Assembly (NCBI RefSeq): GCF_011250645.1
Contig: NZ_JAANNO010000008.1
Span: forward strand, 139,894 to 203,893
Reading direction: 5' to 3'
Origin: Motilibacter aurantiacus
GTDB taxonomy: Bacteria > Actinomycetota > Actinomycetes > Motilibacterales > Motilibacteraceae
DNA length: 64,000 nt
A program made the position numbers and the translations under genes. This document shows, in pieces, positions 33,654 through 41,512 of the stretch; the first letter of the stretch is position 1; every line of letters starts with the position of its first letter. The notes under the pieces are model-generated. The model searched no databases. It was not told where the DNA came from and worked only from the letters and a program-made list of their open reading frames with translations.

Positions 33654-34397
33654 GTGGCGGACCTAGCGACCCCGGCCGCGGAGAGCGCTCCGCCGGCTCC
33701 GGCCCTCGGCGCGGCCCTCGACGTGCGCGGCGTGCGCAAGACGTACGACCCGGACACCGCGCCCGTGCGGGCCCTGCGCGGCGTCGACCTGCGGGTGGCG
33801 CACGGCGAGTTCGTCGCGCTCATGGGCCCGTCGGGGTGCGGGAAGTCGACGCTGCTGCACGTCGCCGCGGGGCTCGAGCCCGCCGACGAGGGATCGGTGC
33901 TGCTGGCGGGCGAGGAGATCACCGGCCTCGGCGAGAGCGCCCTGGCCCGGGCACGCCGTCAGCACGTCGGCCTCGTCTTCCAGTTCTTCCACCTGCTCGA
34001 AGGCATGAGCGTGGCCGAGAACGTCGCGCTCGCGGCGCTGACCGCGGGGTGCGGCCGGCGCGAGGCGCAGGCCCGCGCGGCCGAGCTGCTCGACCTGCTC
34101 GGCCTGCTGGACAAGGCGCGCAAGGCGCCGGGGGCGCTGTCCGGCGGCCAGCGCCAGCGGCTGGCCATCGCCCGGGCCCTGGCCAACCGCCCCACCGTGC
34201 TGCTCGCCGACGAGCCGACCGGCGCGCTCGACTCGGCCGGCGCGGCCGAGATCCTCGACCTGTTCACCCGGCTGCACGCGGCCGGGCAGAGCATCCTGCT
34301 CGTCACCCACAGCGCGGAGGTGGCCGCCGGGGCGCAGCGGGTGGTGCACATGCGCGACGGGCGGGCCGCCGGGGCCGAGCACGTGGGGGCCGGATGA
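33654..34397 (+). CDS. ABC transporter ATP-binding protein (MacB/LolD type)
   Basis: The 247-residue ATPase has Walker A GPSGCGKST, Q-loop VFQFFHLLEGMSV, signature LSGGQRQRLAIARAL, Walker B VLLADEPTGALD and H-loop LLVTHS. The FFHLLEGMSVAENV stretch is the mark of ATPases paired with FtsX/MacB-type permeases, and such a permease is encoded two genes downstream. The stop overlaps the ATG of a histidine kinase gene. An Ala/Pro-rich N-terminus of ~20 residues is atypical but harmless. First gene of a three-gene coupled unit. Confidence 0.93.
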   Translation: MADLATPAAESAPPAPALGAALDVRGVRKTYDPDTAPVRALRGVDLRVAHGEFVALMGPSGCGKSTLLHVAAGLEPADEGSVLLAGEEITGLGESALARARRQHVGLVFQFFHLLEGMSVAENVALAALTAGCGRREAQARAAELLDLLGLLDKARKAPGALSGGQRQRLAIARALANRPTVLLADEPTGALDSAGAAEILDLFTRLHAAGQSILLVTHSAEVAAGAQRVVHMRDGRAAGAEHVGAG

Positions 34398-35953
34398 GCG
34401 GCGCGCTGCCCGCTCGCCGGCAGCGGCTGCTGTTGCTGGCCGCGGCGGGCGCGGTCGCGGCCGTCCTCGGGCTGGACGCCCTCGCGGTCCGCGCGCTGAG
34501 CGACACGCACGCCGGGGTCACCGAGGCCGTCCTCGCCGTCCTGGCCCTCGTGCCCGCCGCGCTCGCGGCCGCGCCCGGGCCGCGGGTGCGCCGGGCCGCC
34601 GGGCCCGTCCTGGGCGCCGCCGCGTACGCGGTGGGAGTGGGGACGGCGGTGCTGCTCGCCCTGGCGGCGATGCTGCTCCTGCTCGGGCGGCTGCCGGCCG
34701 ACCGCGAGCACGGCCTGGTCGCTCCCGCTGCCGCGGGGGCGGCAGCGGGCGCGGCCGTCGCGGTGCCGCTCACCCGGCGCGCCACCAGGGCGGCCGGGCG
34801 CGCCCTCCTCGGGGTGCGGCGCTCCCCGGACGAGGTGCTGCGGGCGTTCGGTGACCGGGCCACCCAGGGCGTCCCGGTCGAGGAGCTGCTCGACCAGCTG
34901 GCCTCGTCACTGCGGCGCACGCTGTCGCTGGACGTGGTCGAGGTATGGGCGGGCGACGGCACCCGGCTGGAGCGGACGCTGCGCCTCCCGGACGACGGGA
35001 CGGCCGTCGCGCCGCTGGACGAGGCGGAGCTCGCCCTGCTGGCCCGCGCCGGCGTGGCGGGCGAGGCCTGGCTCCGGCTCTGGATCCCGCGCCTGCTCGA
35101 CGGCCGGGAGGGCCAGCAGGTCCGGCTCACGCCCGCGACACACGCCGGGGCGGTCCTGGGCCTGGTCGTCGCGGGCCGGTCGGTGCACGGGCCGCGGCTG
35201 GGCGAGGCGGAGGAGCGGGTTCTTGCCGACGTCGGGCGGCGGCTCGGCGTCGTCCTGCGCAACCGCGTCCTGGACTCGGCGCTGCGCGAGACGCTGGCGG
35301 ACCTGCGCGAGGCCAACGCCGACCTGCGCCGCAGCCGCGCCCGGCTGGTCTCGGCGGCCGACGCCGAGCGCCGGCGGATCGAGCGCGACCTGCACGACGG
35401 CGCCCAGCAGCACCTCGTCGCGCTCGCGGTGACGCTCGGGCTCGCCCGCGACCTGGTGACCGACGACCCGGCCGCCGCGGTCGAGCTGCTCGACGAGGCC
35501 GCGGCGGACGCGCGGGCCACGGTGCAGCAGGTGCGCGACCTGGCCCACGGCATCTACCCGCCGCTGCTCGTCGAGGCCGGGCTGTCCCAGGCCCTGCCCG
35601 CCGCAGCGGCCCGCGCCCGGCAGCCCGTGGCGGTGCAGGCGAGCGTCGGCCGCTACGCCGCGGGCGTCGAGGAGGCGGTCTACTTCTGCTGCCTGGAGGC
35701 GCTGCAGAACGCGGCGAAGCACGCGCCGGCGGCCCCCGTCACGCTCCGGGTCTGGCAGGAGCAGGACGAGCTCTGCTTCGAGGTGCGCGACGCGGGCCCC
35801 GGCTTCGACGCGGCCACCGTCCGCCCGGGCGCGGGCTTCGAGAACATGGCCGACCGGCTCGGCGCGATCGGCGGCCGGGTCACGTGGACGTCCGCGCCGG
35901 GTGCGGGCACCTGCGTCAGCGGCCGCGTGCGGCCCGCCCTGCGGGCGGCGTGA
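34394..35953 (+). CDS. NarL/DesK-type sensor histidine kinase
   Basis: This 519-residue protein has about four N-terminal membrane helices (~12-125) and a GAF-like region (~145-300). A coiled coil leads to the phosphoacceptor His334 in RRRIERDLHDGAQQHLVAL (HisKA_3). The HATPase has the N box LEALQNAAKHA, G1 VRDAGPGFD, and GAGFENMADRLGAIGG. All catalytic features are present. It is translationally coupled on both sides, to the ABC ATPase (ATGA) and the permease (TGATG), but no response regulator is adjacent. The nearest NarL-type regulator is at 41999-42682 on the other strand. Probable job: sensing the transporter's state or substrate. Confidence 0.92.
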   Translation: MSGALPARRQRLLLLAAAGAVAAVLGLDALAVRALSDTHAGVTEAVLAVLALVPAALAAAPGPRVRRAAGPVLGAAAYAVGVGTAVLLALAAMLLLLGRLPADREHGLVAPAAAGAAAGAAVAVPLTRRATRAAGRALLGVRRSPDEVLRAFGDRATQGVPVEELLDQLASSLRRTLSLDVVEVWAGDGTRLERTLRLPDDGTAVAPLDEAELALLARAGVAGEAWLRLWIPRLLDGREGQQVRLTPATHAGAVLGLVVAGRSVHGPRLGEAEERVLADVGRRLGVVLRNRVLDSALRETLADLREANADLRRSRARLVSAADAERRRIERDLHDGAQQHLVALAVTLGLARDLVTDDPAAAVELLDEAAADARATVQQVRDLAHGIYPPLLVEAGLSQALPAAAARARQPVAVQASVGRYAAGVEEAVYFCCLEALQNAAKHAPAAPVTLRVWQEQDELCFEVRDAGPGFDAATVRPGAGFENMADRLGAIGGRVTWTSAPGAGTCVSGRVRPALRAA

Positions 35954-38397
35954 TGGCGGCCGGGGCGGCGGGCCGCTCGTCCGGCGGGAGGCCCGGCGGG
36001 AGCGCGCGGTCCGGGCGGACCGCGGACGGCCGGCGGACCGCGGACGGCCGCCGGGCGTGCCGCACCGCGTGGGGCGCGGTCCTCGTCGTGGGGCGGGTGG
36101 AGCTTCGGCGGCGCTGGGCCGCCGTCGTCCTGCTCGGCCTCGTCGCCGGCCTGGCGGGCGCCGTCGTGGTCGGCTCGGTCGCGCTCGCGGCGCGCACCTC
36201 CTCGGCCTACTCCCGGCTCGTCGCGGCCAGCTCGGCCGAGGACGCGCGCGTCATGGTCCTCGACCCGTCCCAGGTGCCCGCCGTCACCGCGCTGCCGCAG
36301 GTGCAGGCCGCCTGGACGAGCCTCGTCACCGTCGGCAAGCTCGGCTCCGAGGACCTGGTCTACGTCTCGATCTCGTCCGGGCAGCCGCGTCCGCCGGGGC
36401 TGATCACGCCCGTCCCGGTGCAGGGGCGGATGCCCGCCGACACCGCCGTCGACGAGGTGGCGGTCGACGAGCGGTTCGCCCGCGAGATGGGCGTCTCGGT
36501 CGGCGACGTCCTGGACTACACGCTGCTGACGGTCGAGGAGATCTACGACTTCGACCAGGGATTCGGCGAGCCCGACGGGCCGCGGCTGCAGCTGCGCGTC
36601 GTCGGCGTCGTCCGCATGGCCGGCCCGACCGGCCAGGGCGTGGGGCCGTGGTTCGCGAGCCCGGCCTACGCCGAGAGGTACGCCGGCTTCTCGCCCGGCT
36701 CGACGCTGCTGCTGCGGCTGCACAACGGCTACGCCGACGCCGCCGCCCTCACGGCCGGGCTCGACGCGCTCTCGGCGGACCCGCCGCCGGGGGCCGAGGA
36801 GTTCGGCCCGCTGCGCGCGGCCTTCGCCGAGCAGGACGGCGACCCGCGGGTGCGGGCGGCTCGCCACGCGGCCGGCATCGCGCTCGGCGCGTTCGCCGCG
36901 GTGACCGCCCTGGCCGGGCTGTTCGCGGTCGGGCAGGCGCTGGCCCGGCACCACGCCGCCGGGACGGTCGACCAGCGGACCGAGGCCACCCTCGGGCTCA
37001 CCACGGTCGAGCGGGTCCTCGCGCGGCTGCTGCCGGCGTCACTGGGGGCGGGGGTGGCCGGTGCCGCGGCCGTGGCCGGCGGGCTGCTCGCGGGCCGGCT
37101 GGAGCCGCTGGGCGCGCTGCGCTGGGTGGAGCCGGACCCGGGATGGCGCCCCGACGTCCCGGTCACCGTCACGGGCGGGCTGCTGACCGCCGGGACGTTC
37201 CTCGTCCTCAGCGCGGTGTCGGCCCTGCGCGCGGGCCGCGCCCGGGCGGACGCGCCGGAGACGCCTGTGCGCGGGGTCGCCCGGCTGCCCGGCGGGCCGG
37301 CCGCGGCGGTCGGGGTCGCGTTCGCGTTCAGCCGGGGGCGGGGCCGGAGCGCCGTCCCGGTGCGCACGACCCTGGTCGGCGCGGTGCTGGGAGTCTGCGG
37401 TGTCGTCGCCGCCACGACGTTCACGGCCAGCCTCGAGCGGCTGGACACGAGCCCGCACCGCTACGGCTGGCCCGCCGACTTCGCCTACGTGGACGCCAAG
37501 CCGGACGTGATGGCCGAGCTCGCCGCCGACCCGCGGGTGGGCGCGCTGTCGCTCGACGGCGACGCGAGCGTGCGCGCGGGCGGCACGCTGCTGACCGCGC
37601 ACGCCGCCGAGCAGCGCAAGGGCAGCTTCCGGTGGGAGGTGCTGGCCGGCCGCATGCCGACGGCGGACGACGAGGTGGCGCTGGGCCCCCGCCTGGCCGA
37701 GCGGCTCGGGCTCGGGCTGGGCGACCGGCTCGAGCTCACCCCGCCCGAGGGCGCGCCGCGGTCCCTGACCGTGGTGGGCACGGTCCTGCTCCCGGTCGTC
37801 AACGCCGAGCCGCTCGGCAGCACGCTCGCGCTGACGCTGCCCGCCCTGCGGGACCTCGCCGACGGGGTGCCCACGATGTCCGCTCTCGTGCGGGCCGCCG
37901 ACCGGGACGGCGTCGACGAGCTCTACGACGCGTACAAGTCGCGCCTCGAGCTCGGCCGGGCCAAGCAGCCCGAGGAGGTCGTCAACGTCACCGGCATGCT
38001 CGCCCTGCCGCGCGTGCTGGCGGCGTTCCTCGCCGCGCTGGCCGCCGCGGCCCTCGCCCACGGGCTCGGGCTGCTGGCCCGGCGCCGGGCGCCCGACGTG
38101 GGCACGTTGCGGGCGCTCGGCTTCACTCCCGCGCAGGTCGCCGTCTCGTTCGTCGTCACCGCGGTCACGACGGTCGCGGTCGCCCTGGCGGTCGGCGTGC
38201 CGCTGGGCCTCGGGCTGGGGCGGCTGCTGTGGCACGAGACCGCCGCGGCGATCGGGGTTGCGACCGACGTGGACGTCCCGGGCGACACCCTGCTGGCGCT
38301 GGTGCCCGCGGCCGTCGCGCTGGCCGTCGCCGTCGCGCTGCTGCCGTCGTGGCGCGCGGCGCGGGTGCGTCCGGCCCGGGTGCTGCGGGCCGACTGA
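35953..38397 (+). CDS. FtsX-family ABC transporter permease
   Basis: This 814-residue protein has a first helix at ~50-75 (AAVVLLGLVAGLAGAVVVGSV), a large extracytoplasmic domain, a mid group of helices (~310-430), a second extracytoplasmic domain, and three C-terminal helices including LAAALAAAALAHGLGLLARR. The tandem layout is that of MacB/FtsX-type permeases that move lipids, peptides or antibiotics or transmit force outward. It overlaps the kinase stop by one base. The N-terminus contains a duplicated TADGRR encoded by an 18-bp direct repeat, so the true start may be further in, near 36079. Confidence 0.88.
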   Translation: MAAGAAGRSSGGRPGGSARSGRTADGRRTADGRRACRTAWGAVLVVGRVELRRRWAAVVLLGLVAGLAGAVVVGSVALAARTSSAYSRLVAASSAEDARVMVLDPSQVPAVTALPQVQAAWTSLVTVGKLGSEDLVYVSISSGQPRPPGLITPVPVQGRMPADTAVDEVAVDERFAREMGVSVGDVLDYTLLTVEEIYDFDQGFGEPDGPRLQLRVVGVVRMAGPTGQGVGPWFASPAYAERYAGFSPGSTLLLRLHNGYADAAALTAGLDALSADPPPGAEEFGPLRAAFAEQDGDPRVRAARHAAGIALGAFAAVTALAGLFAVGQALARHHAAGTVDQRTEATLGLTTVERVLARLLPASLGAGVAGAAAVAGGLLAGRLEPLGALRWVEPDPGWRPDVPVTVTGGLLTAGTFLVLSAVSALRAGRARADAPETPVRGVARLPGGPAAAVGVAFAFSRGRGRSAVPVRTTLVGAVLGVCGVVAATTFTASLERLDTSPHRYGWPADFAYVDAKPDVMAELAADPRVGALSLDGDASVRAGGTLLTAHAAEQRKGSFRWEVLAGRMPTADDEVALGPRLAERLGLGLGDRLELTPPEGAPRSLTVVGTVLLPVVNAEPLGSTLALTLPALRDLADGVPTMSALVRAADRDGVDELYDAYKSRLELGRAKQPEEVVNVTGMLALPRVLAAFLAALAAAALAHGLGLLARRRAPDVGTLRALGFTPAQVAVSFVVTAVTTVAVALAVGVPLGLGLGRLLWHETAAAIGVATDVDVPGDTLLALVPAAVALAVAVALLPSWRAARVRPARVLRAD
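36016..36051. repeat. Two-copy 18-bp direct repeat at the 5' end of the permease gene
   Basis: The 18-mer starting CGGACCGCGGACGGCC occurs twice in tandem, the second copy differing only in its last base. It encodes the duplicated TADGRR. It keeps the frame and lies in the poorly conserved N-terminal tail. Confidence 0.75.
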
Positions 38398-38461
38398 CCG
38401 AGCGCCGCGGCCCTGTGGGGCGCGGCTGTCCCGTCGCTGCGCGGGACCGTCACTTGCCAGA

Positions 38462-38497
38462 GTGGAAAGGCACTGGTTCACTTTCCACAACGGAAAG
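38462..38497. promoter_or_regulatory. Three-half-site operator ahead of the membrane protein/regulator pair
   Basis: GGAAAG (38464-38469), CTTTCC (38481-38486) and GGAAAG (38492-38497) form two overlapping inverted repeats. One is GTGGAAAG-N11-CTTTCCAC and the other CTTTCC-N5-GGAAAG. TTGCCA (38454-38459) and TTCACT (38477-38482), 17 bases apart, could be the -35 and -10, so the operator covers the promoter. The winged-helix protein encoded two genes on is the natural candidate ligand. Confidence 0.65.
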
Positions 38498-38516
38498 ACG
38501 GGGACGAGGGGGACCG

Positions 38517-38987
38517 GTGAGCACCGACGACACGACGCCGAGCCCGGCCGAGGCGGCCGAGATGCTGCGGGCGGCCACGGCCACGCGGACGAGCGTGGGA
38601 CGCCGTGCAGCGGCGCCGGCCTGGTACTACCCGGCGCTGGGGCTGCTGCTCGCGGCGATGATGGCAGCCGCCGCGACCCACGACGACCGGCTGCTGACGC
38701 CGGCGGCGCTGCTGGCGGCTGTGGGTTCGGGGGCGCTCGTGGCGGTGCACCGGGCCCGCGCCGGGCTGTGGGTGGCGTCGGGGGTCCGCGGTGGGCGTGC
38801 GCGGCGCCTGGAGAGCGGGATCCTCGCCGGGCTGGTCGTCCTCGGCGGCGTCCCGGCGCTGCTGGACGCCGCCGCCGGGCAGCGTTGGCCGTGGCTCGTC
38901 GCCGCCGTGGTGACCGTGCCGTTCTGCGCCGTCATGGGCCGGGCGTGGGAGAAGGCCTACCGCGAGGACCTGGAGAGCGGCCGATGA
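38517..38987 (+). CDS. Small membrane protein, partner of winged-helix regulator
   Basis: This 156-residue protein begins with an Ala/Glu-rich helix (SPAEAAEMLRAATATRTSVG) and has four hydrophobic segments: WYYPALGLLLAAMMAAAA, LLTPAALLAAVGSGALVAVH, GILAGLVVLGGVPALLDAA and WLVAAVVTVPFCAVMG. It ends in a charged cytosolic tail. GTG start behind GGGGGACC. Its stop overlaps the ATG of the regulator gene. Such membrane-protein/wHTH pairs are common in actinobacteria; the role is not known. Confidence 0.78.
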   Translation: MSTDDTTPSPAEAAEMLRAATATRTSVGRRAAAPAWYYPALGLLLAAMMAAAATHDDRLLTPAALLAAVGSGALVAVHRARAGLWVASGVRGGRARRLESGILAGLVVLGGVPALLDAAAGQRWPWLVAAVVTVPFCAVMGRAWEKAYREDLESGR

Positions 38988-39298
38988 GCGCCACGACGGC
39001 GCCAGCCCTCGACCCGGTCATCCACCCGTTGCTGCGGTTCCGGTTCTGCGCGGCGCTGGCCGGGACCGGCGTCGGCGGGACGGTCGAGTTCGTCGTGCTG
39101 AGGGACGCGCTGGACGTCTCCGACTCGCAGTTGAGCAAGATCGCCGCCGTGCTCAAGGAGGCCGGCTACGTCACCGTCTCCAAGCAGGCTGCCGACGGGC
39201 GCCGGCGGACCTGGCTCTCGCTCACGGGGGCCGGCCGGCGGGCGTACGGAGGGCACGTCGCGGCACTCCGGGAGATCGCGGCGACGACCGGCGCCTGA
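38984..39298 (+). CDS. Winged-helix transcriptional regulator (HTH_27/MarR-like)
   Basis: The 104 residues are almost entirely a winged helix: HPLLRFRFCAALAG, then LRDALDVSDSQLSKIAAVLKEAGYVTVSKQ, then GRRRTWLSLTGAGRRAYGGH. No ligand domain is present. It is translated from ATG at 38984, inside the preceding stop. It probably autoregulates through the GGAAAG/CTTTCC operator 0.5 kb upstream and responds to, or is modulated by, the membrane protein made with it. Confidence 0.85.
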   Translation: MSATTAPALDPVIHPLLRFRFCAALAGTGVGGTVEFVVLRDALDVSDSQLSKIAAVLKEAGYVTVSKQAADGRRRTWLSLTGAGRRAYGGHVAALREIAATTGA

Positions 39299-39328
39299 CC
39301 CCCGCAAGGCCCCGGCGGTGCACCGCGC

Positions 39329-40021
39329 TCAGCCCTCGATCCCCGTCGACGCGTGCGCCGCGCCCACCGGCTTCGACTGCGACGACCCGCGCTGGCGCAG
39401 GAAGATCGCCAGGACCGCGAACGACCCCACGGCCAGCAGCTCGGACTGCCAGTTCTGCAGGGTGCGGCTCCAGAAGTCGGCCCCGAGCACGTAGCCGCCC
39501 CAGCTGACCGGCGGGGCGAGGTCGCGCAGCTGCTCCTCGTTGTACGCCGACCACCCGGCGACGGACTGGCCCGCCCACGAGGCGAGGAAGATCAGCGCCA
39601 TCACCACGCCGAGCGAGCGGGAGAAGAGCTGGGCCCGCCAGCCGCCGGCGCGCGCCCACGCCGGCGAGTCGTCCTCGATGTACGCGCCGAGCTGCTGCTC
39701 CTCGTCGGACTCCGGGCCTTCCTTGCCGGGCTCCTTGGACTCGGGGGAGCCGCGCTGGATCAGCCATACGGTGCCGAAGAGGAAGAGGAAGAACTGCAGG
39801 TACTCCGACTGCCAGTTCTCCAGCACGTCGGCGCCGAAGCTCGCCGTCGTCACGTAGTGCAGCAACGAGACGGGGTCCAGCTCGGCCTGGCGGAGCTCGT
39901 TGTTCTCCTGGGCCCAGCCGGCCAGCGCCTGCAGGACCAGCGTGATCAGGAAGAGCAACCCGAACGCGATCGAGAGCGAATTGTCACGCAGGAATCCGCG
40001 TTCCTGCTTCTGGTCGCTCAT
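39329..40021 (-). CDS. DUF6766-like membrane protein with internal duplication
   Basis: The 230-residue protein has four membrane helices arranged as two similar halves. Each half reads helix, AGW, a loop containing NWQSE, a second helix, then QRGS-x2-SK (first QRGSPESK, second QRGSSQSK). The loop between halves is acidic. This duplication suggests a two-fold pseudosymmetric membrane unit. Assignment to DUF6766 is from memory of the AGW/NWQSE pattern. The ATG at 40021 overlaps the stop of a 27-residue membrane peptide. Function unknown. Confidence 0.75.
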   Translation of the reverse strand: MSDQKQERGFLRDNSLSIAFGLLFLITLVLQALAGWAQENNELRQAELDPVSLLHYVTTASFGADVLENWQSEYLQFFLFLFGTVWLIQRGSPESKEPGKEGPESDEEQQLGAYIEDDSPAWARAGGWRAQLFSRSLGVVMALIFLASWAGQSVAGWSAYNEEQLRDLAPPVSWGGYVLGADFWSRTLQNWQSELLAVGSFAVLAIFLRQRGSSQSKPVGAAHASTGIEG

Positions 40022-40101
40022 CGCTGGGCCACGCCCAGCGCGGTGAAGTAGACGAGGCCCGCGACGATCGCCGCGACGTAGGCGTAGAACACGGCACGCA
40101 C
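40018..40101 (-). CDS. 27-residue single-helix membrane peptide
   Basis: The frame GTG (40101) to TGA (40018-40020) encodes a short peptide with one helix (AVFYAYVAAIVAGLVYFTAL) and a basic end. A strong GAAGGGGGG ribosome site lies inside the end of the upstream lipoprotein gene. The start is only three bases after that gene's stop, and its own stop overlaps the DUF6766 ATG. This tight coupling on both sides argues that it is translated. It may be a small subunit of the DUF6766 protein. Confidence 0.65.
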   Translation of the reverse strand: MRAVFYAYVAAIVAGLVYFTALGVAQR

Positions 40102-40104
40102 CGG

Positions 40105-40497
40105 TCAGCCCCCCTTCACCGTGCAGTCGTAGGGCAGGCCCGGTCGCTCGGTGCACCCGGCGGCGGCCACCCGCCAGCCGTCGTCGAAGCGGGACAGGAA
40201 GTACGTGTCGTGCTCGAGCCGCACCCGGGCCTGCCCGTCGAACACGTCGACACCGACTGCGGCTCCGGCCTCGTTGAGCTCGGCGTCGGTCACGGCGGCA
40301 GGGCACTCCTGCCCCGCGTCCTGCTCGAGCTCGTCCGCCGTCGACGGCGCGAGCACCGCGCAGGCGGCGGCGCCGTCCTGCTCCTGCAGCGCACGTGCGA
40401 ACTGGGTTGCCGCTGTCTCTGCCGCCTCCGCGCGGGCACCGGCACACCCCGCGCACGCAAGGCCCGTCAAGACGAGGCCTGCGACCGTTCTCCGCAT
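40105..40497 (-). CDS. Small secreted lipoprotein, unknown function
   Basis: This 130-residue protein has a signal peptide MRRTVAGLVLTGLACAGC with a lipobox-like LACAGC. An Ala/Glu helix (AAETAATQFARALQEQDGAAACAVL) leads into a small alpha/beta region that ends in a Cys-containing FDDGWRVAAAGC...YDC tail. The middle resembles NTF2-like secreted domains (helix, then curved strands with YFLSRFDDGWRV). First gene of a three-gene minus-strand unit with the 27-residue peptide and DUF6766. Confidence 0.7.
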   Translation of the reverse strand: MRRTVAGLVLTGLACAGCAGARAEAAETAATQFARALQEQDGAAACAVLAPSTADELEQDAGQECPAAVTDAELNEAGAAVGVDVFDGQARVRLEHDTYFLSRFDDGWRVAAAGCTERPGLPYDCTVKGG

Positions 40498-40591
40498 CAC
40501 GATCTTCGGGCTACCCGTTCCCGGCCGGGCTACGCCGACCCGCCCCGGCGCGGCGCTCGCCCCCGGCCCGAGGCGCGACGCGAGGCGCGGC

Positions 40592-40963
40592 TCAGCCGGC
40601 CTCCTGCGCCGGCCGCCCCAGCACGCAGAACTCGTTGCCCTCGGGGTCGGCGAGCACCGTCCAGCTGGCGTCCTCCGGCTGGCCGACGTCGGCCCGGGTG
40701 GCGCCGAGCGCGAGGAGGCGGGCGACCTCCTCCTGCACGGGGACGCCGTCGGCACGCAGGTCCAGGTGGAGCCGGTTCTTGACCGACTTCGGCTCGGGCA
40801 CGTGGATCACGTCGATCCCCGGCCCCCGCCCGTCGGGCGGGCCGAGGCTCACGATGTCCTCCTGCTCCTCGACGACCTCCATGCCGAGGGCCTCGATCCA
40901 GAAGCGGGAGACGAGCCCGATGTCGTGGGCGTCGATGGCGATGACGGCGATGACACTGGTCAT
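40592..40963 (-). CDS. VOC (glyoxalase/bleomycin-resistance) superfamily protein
   Basis: This 123-residue protein is made of two beta-alpha-beta-beta-beta units. The first includes AHDIGLVSRFWIEALGMEVVEE, and the second ends in SWTVLADPEGNEFCVLG, the common VOC ending with a metal-ligand Glu. RLHLDLRADG supplies the usual His/Asp. The substrate is unknown. It lies nine bases downstream of mug and is probably cotranscribed. Confidence 0.85.
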   Translation of the reverse strand: MTSVIAVIAIDAHDIGLVSRFWIEALGMEVVEEQEDIVSLGPPDGRGPGIDVIHVPEPKSVKNRLHLDLRADGVPVQEEVARLLALGATRADVGQPEDASWTVLADPEGNEFCVLGRPAQEAG

Positions 40964-40972
40964 GACGACGTC

Positions 40973-41512
40973 CTACCCCGCGAGCTCGCGCAGCTCTGCG
41001 AACTTCTCGGCCAGGGCCGCCGGCGTGTAGTGCGCGTTCAGCCCGCTCGGGTTCGGCAGCACCCAGACCGCGGTGCCGCCGATGCCCTCCGGCTGGAGCC
41101 CGAGAGCAGCGCGGGGCTGCCCGAAGGCCGCCCGGTACGCGGTGATGCCGAGCACGGCCAGCGTGGCCGGCGCGAGCGCCCGGACCTTCGCCGTGAGCGC
41201 GGCGCCCCCCGTCACCAGCTCCTCCCGCGTCAGCTCGGCCGCGGTGGCGGTCGCGCGGTCGACCACGTTGGTGATGCCGAGCCCGAGGGGGAGCAGCGCG
41301 GCCTGCTCGGCCGGGGCGTACAGGCGGGGGGTGAAGCCCGACCGGTGCAGCGCGGGCCAGAACCGGTTGCCCGGGCGGGCGAAGTGGAAGCCGGTGAACG
41401 CGGTGTAGAGGCCGGGGTTGATGCCGCAGAACAGGACCCGCAGCCCGGGCGCCGCGACGTCGGGCAGCGTCCTGCCCACGCACTCCAGCAGCTGTTCCGG
41501 GGTCGGCCTCAC
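40973..41512 (-). CDS. mug: G/U mismatch-specific uracil-DNA glycosylase
   Basis: This 179-residue member of the uracil-DNA glycosylase superfamily has motif 1 FCGINPGLYTAFTGFHFARPGN and motif 2 VLPNPSGLNAHY. It excises uracil or ethenocytosine opposite guanine. The GTG start at 41512 overlaps the stop of the receiver gene (GTGA). The frame stays open upstream, but that part is receiver sequence out of frame. The gene order receiver-mug-VOC is odd for a repair gene. Confidence 0.88.
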   Translation of the reverse strand: MRPTPEQLLECVGRTLPDVAAPGLRVLFCGINPGLYTAFTGFHFARPGNRFWPALHRSGFTPRLYAPAEQAALLPLGLGITNVVDRATATAAELTREELVTGGAALTAKVRALAPATLAVLGITAYRAAFGQPRAALGLQPEGIGGTAVWVLPNPSGLNAHYTPAALAEKFAELRELAG

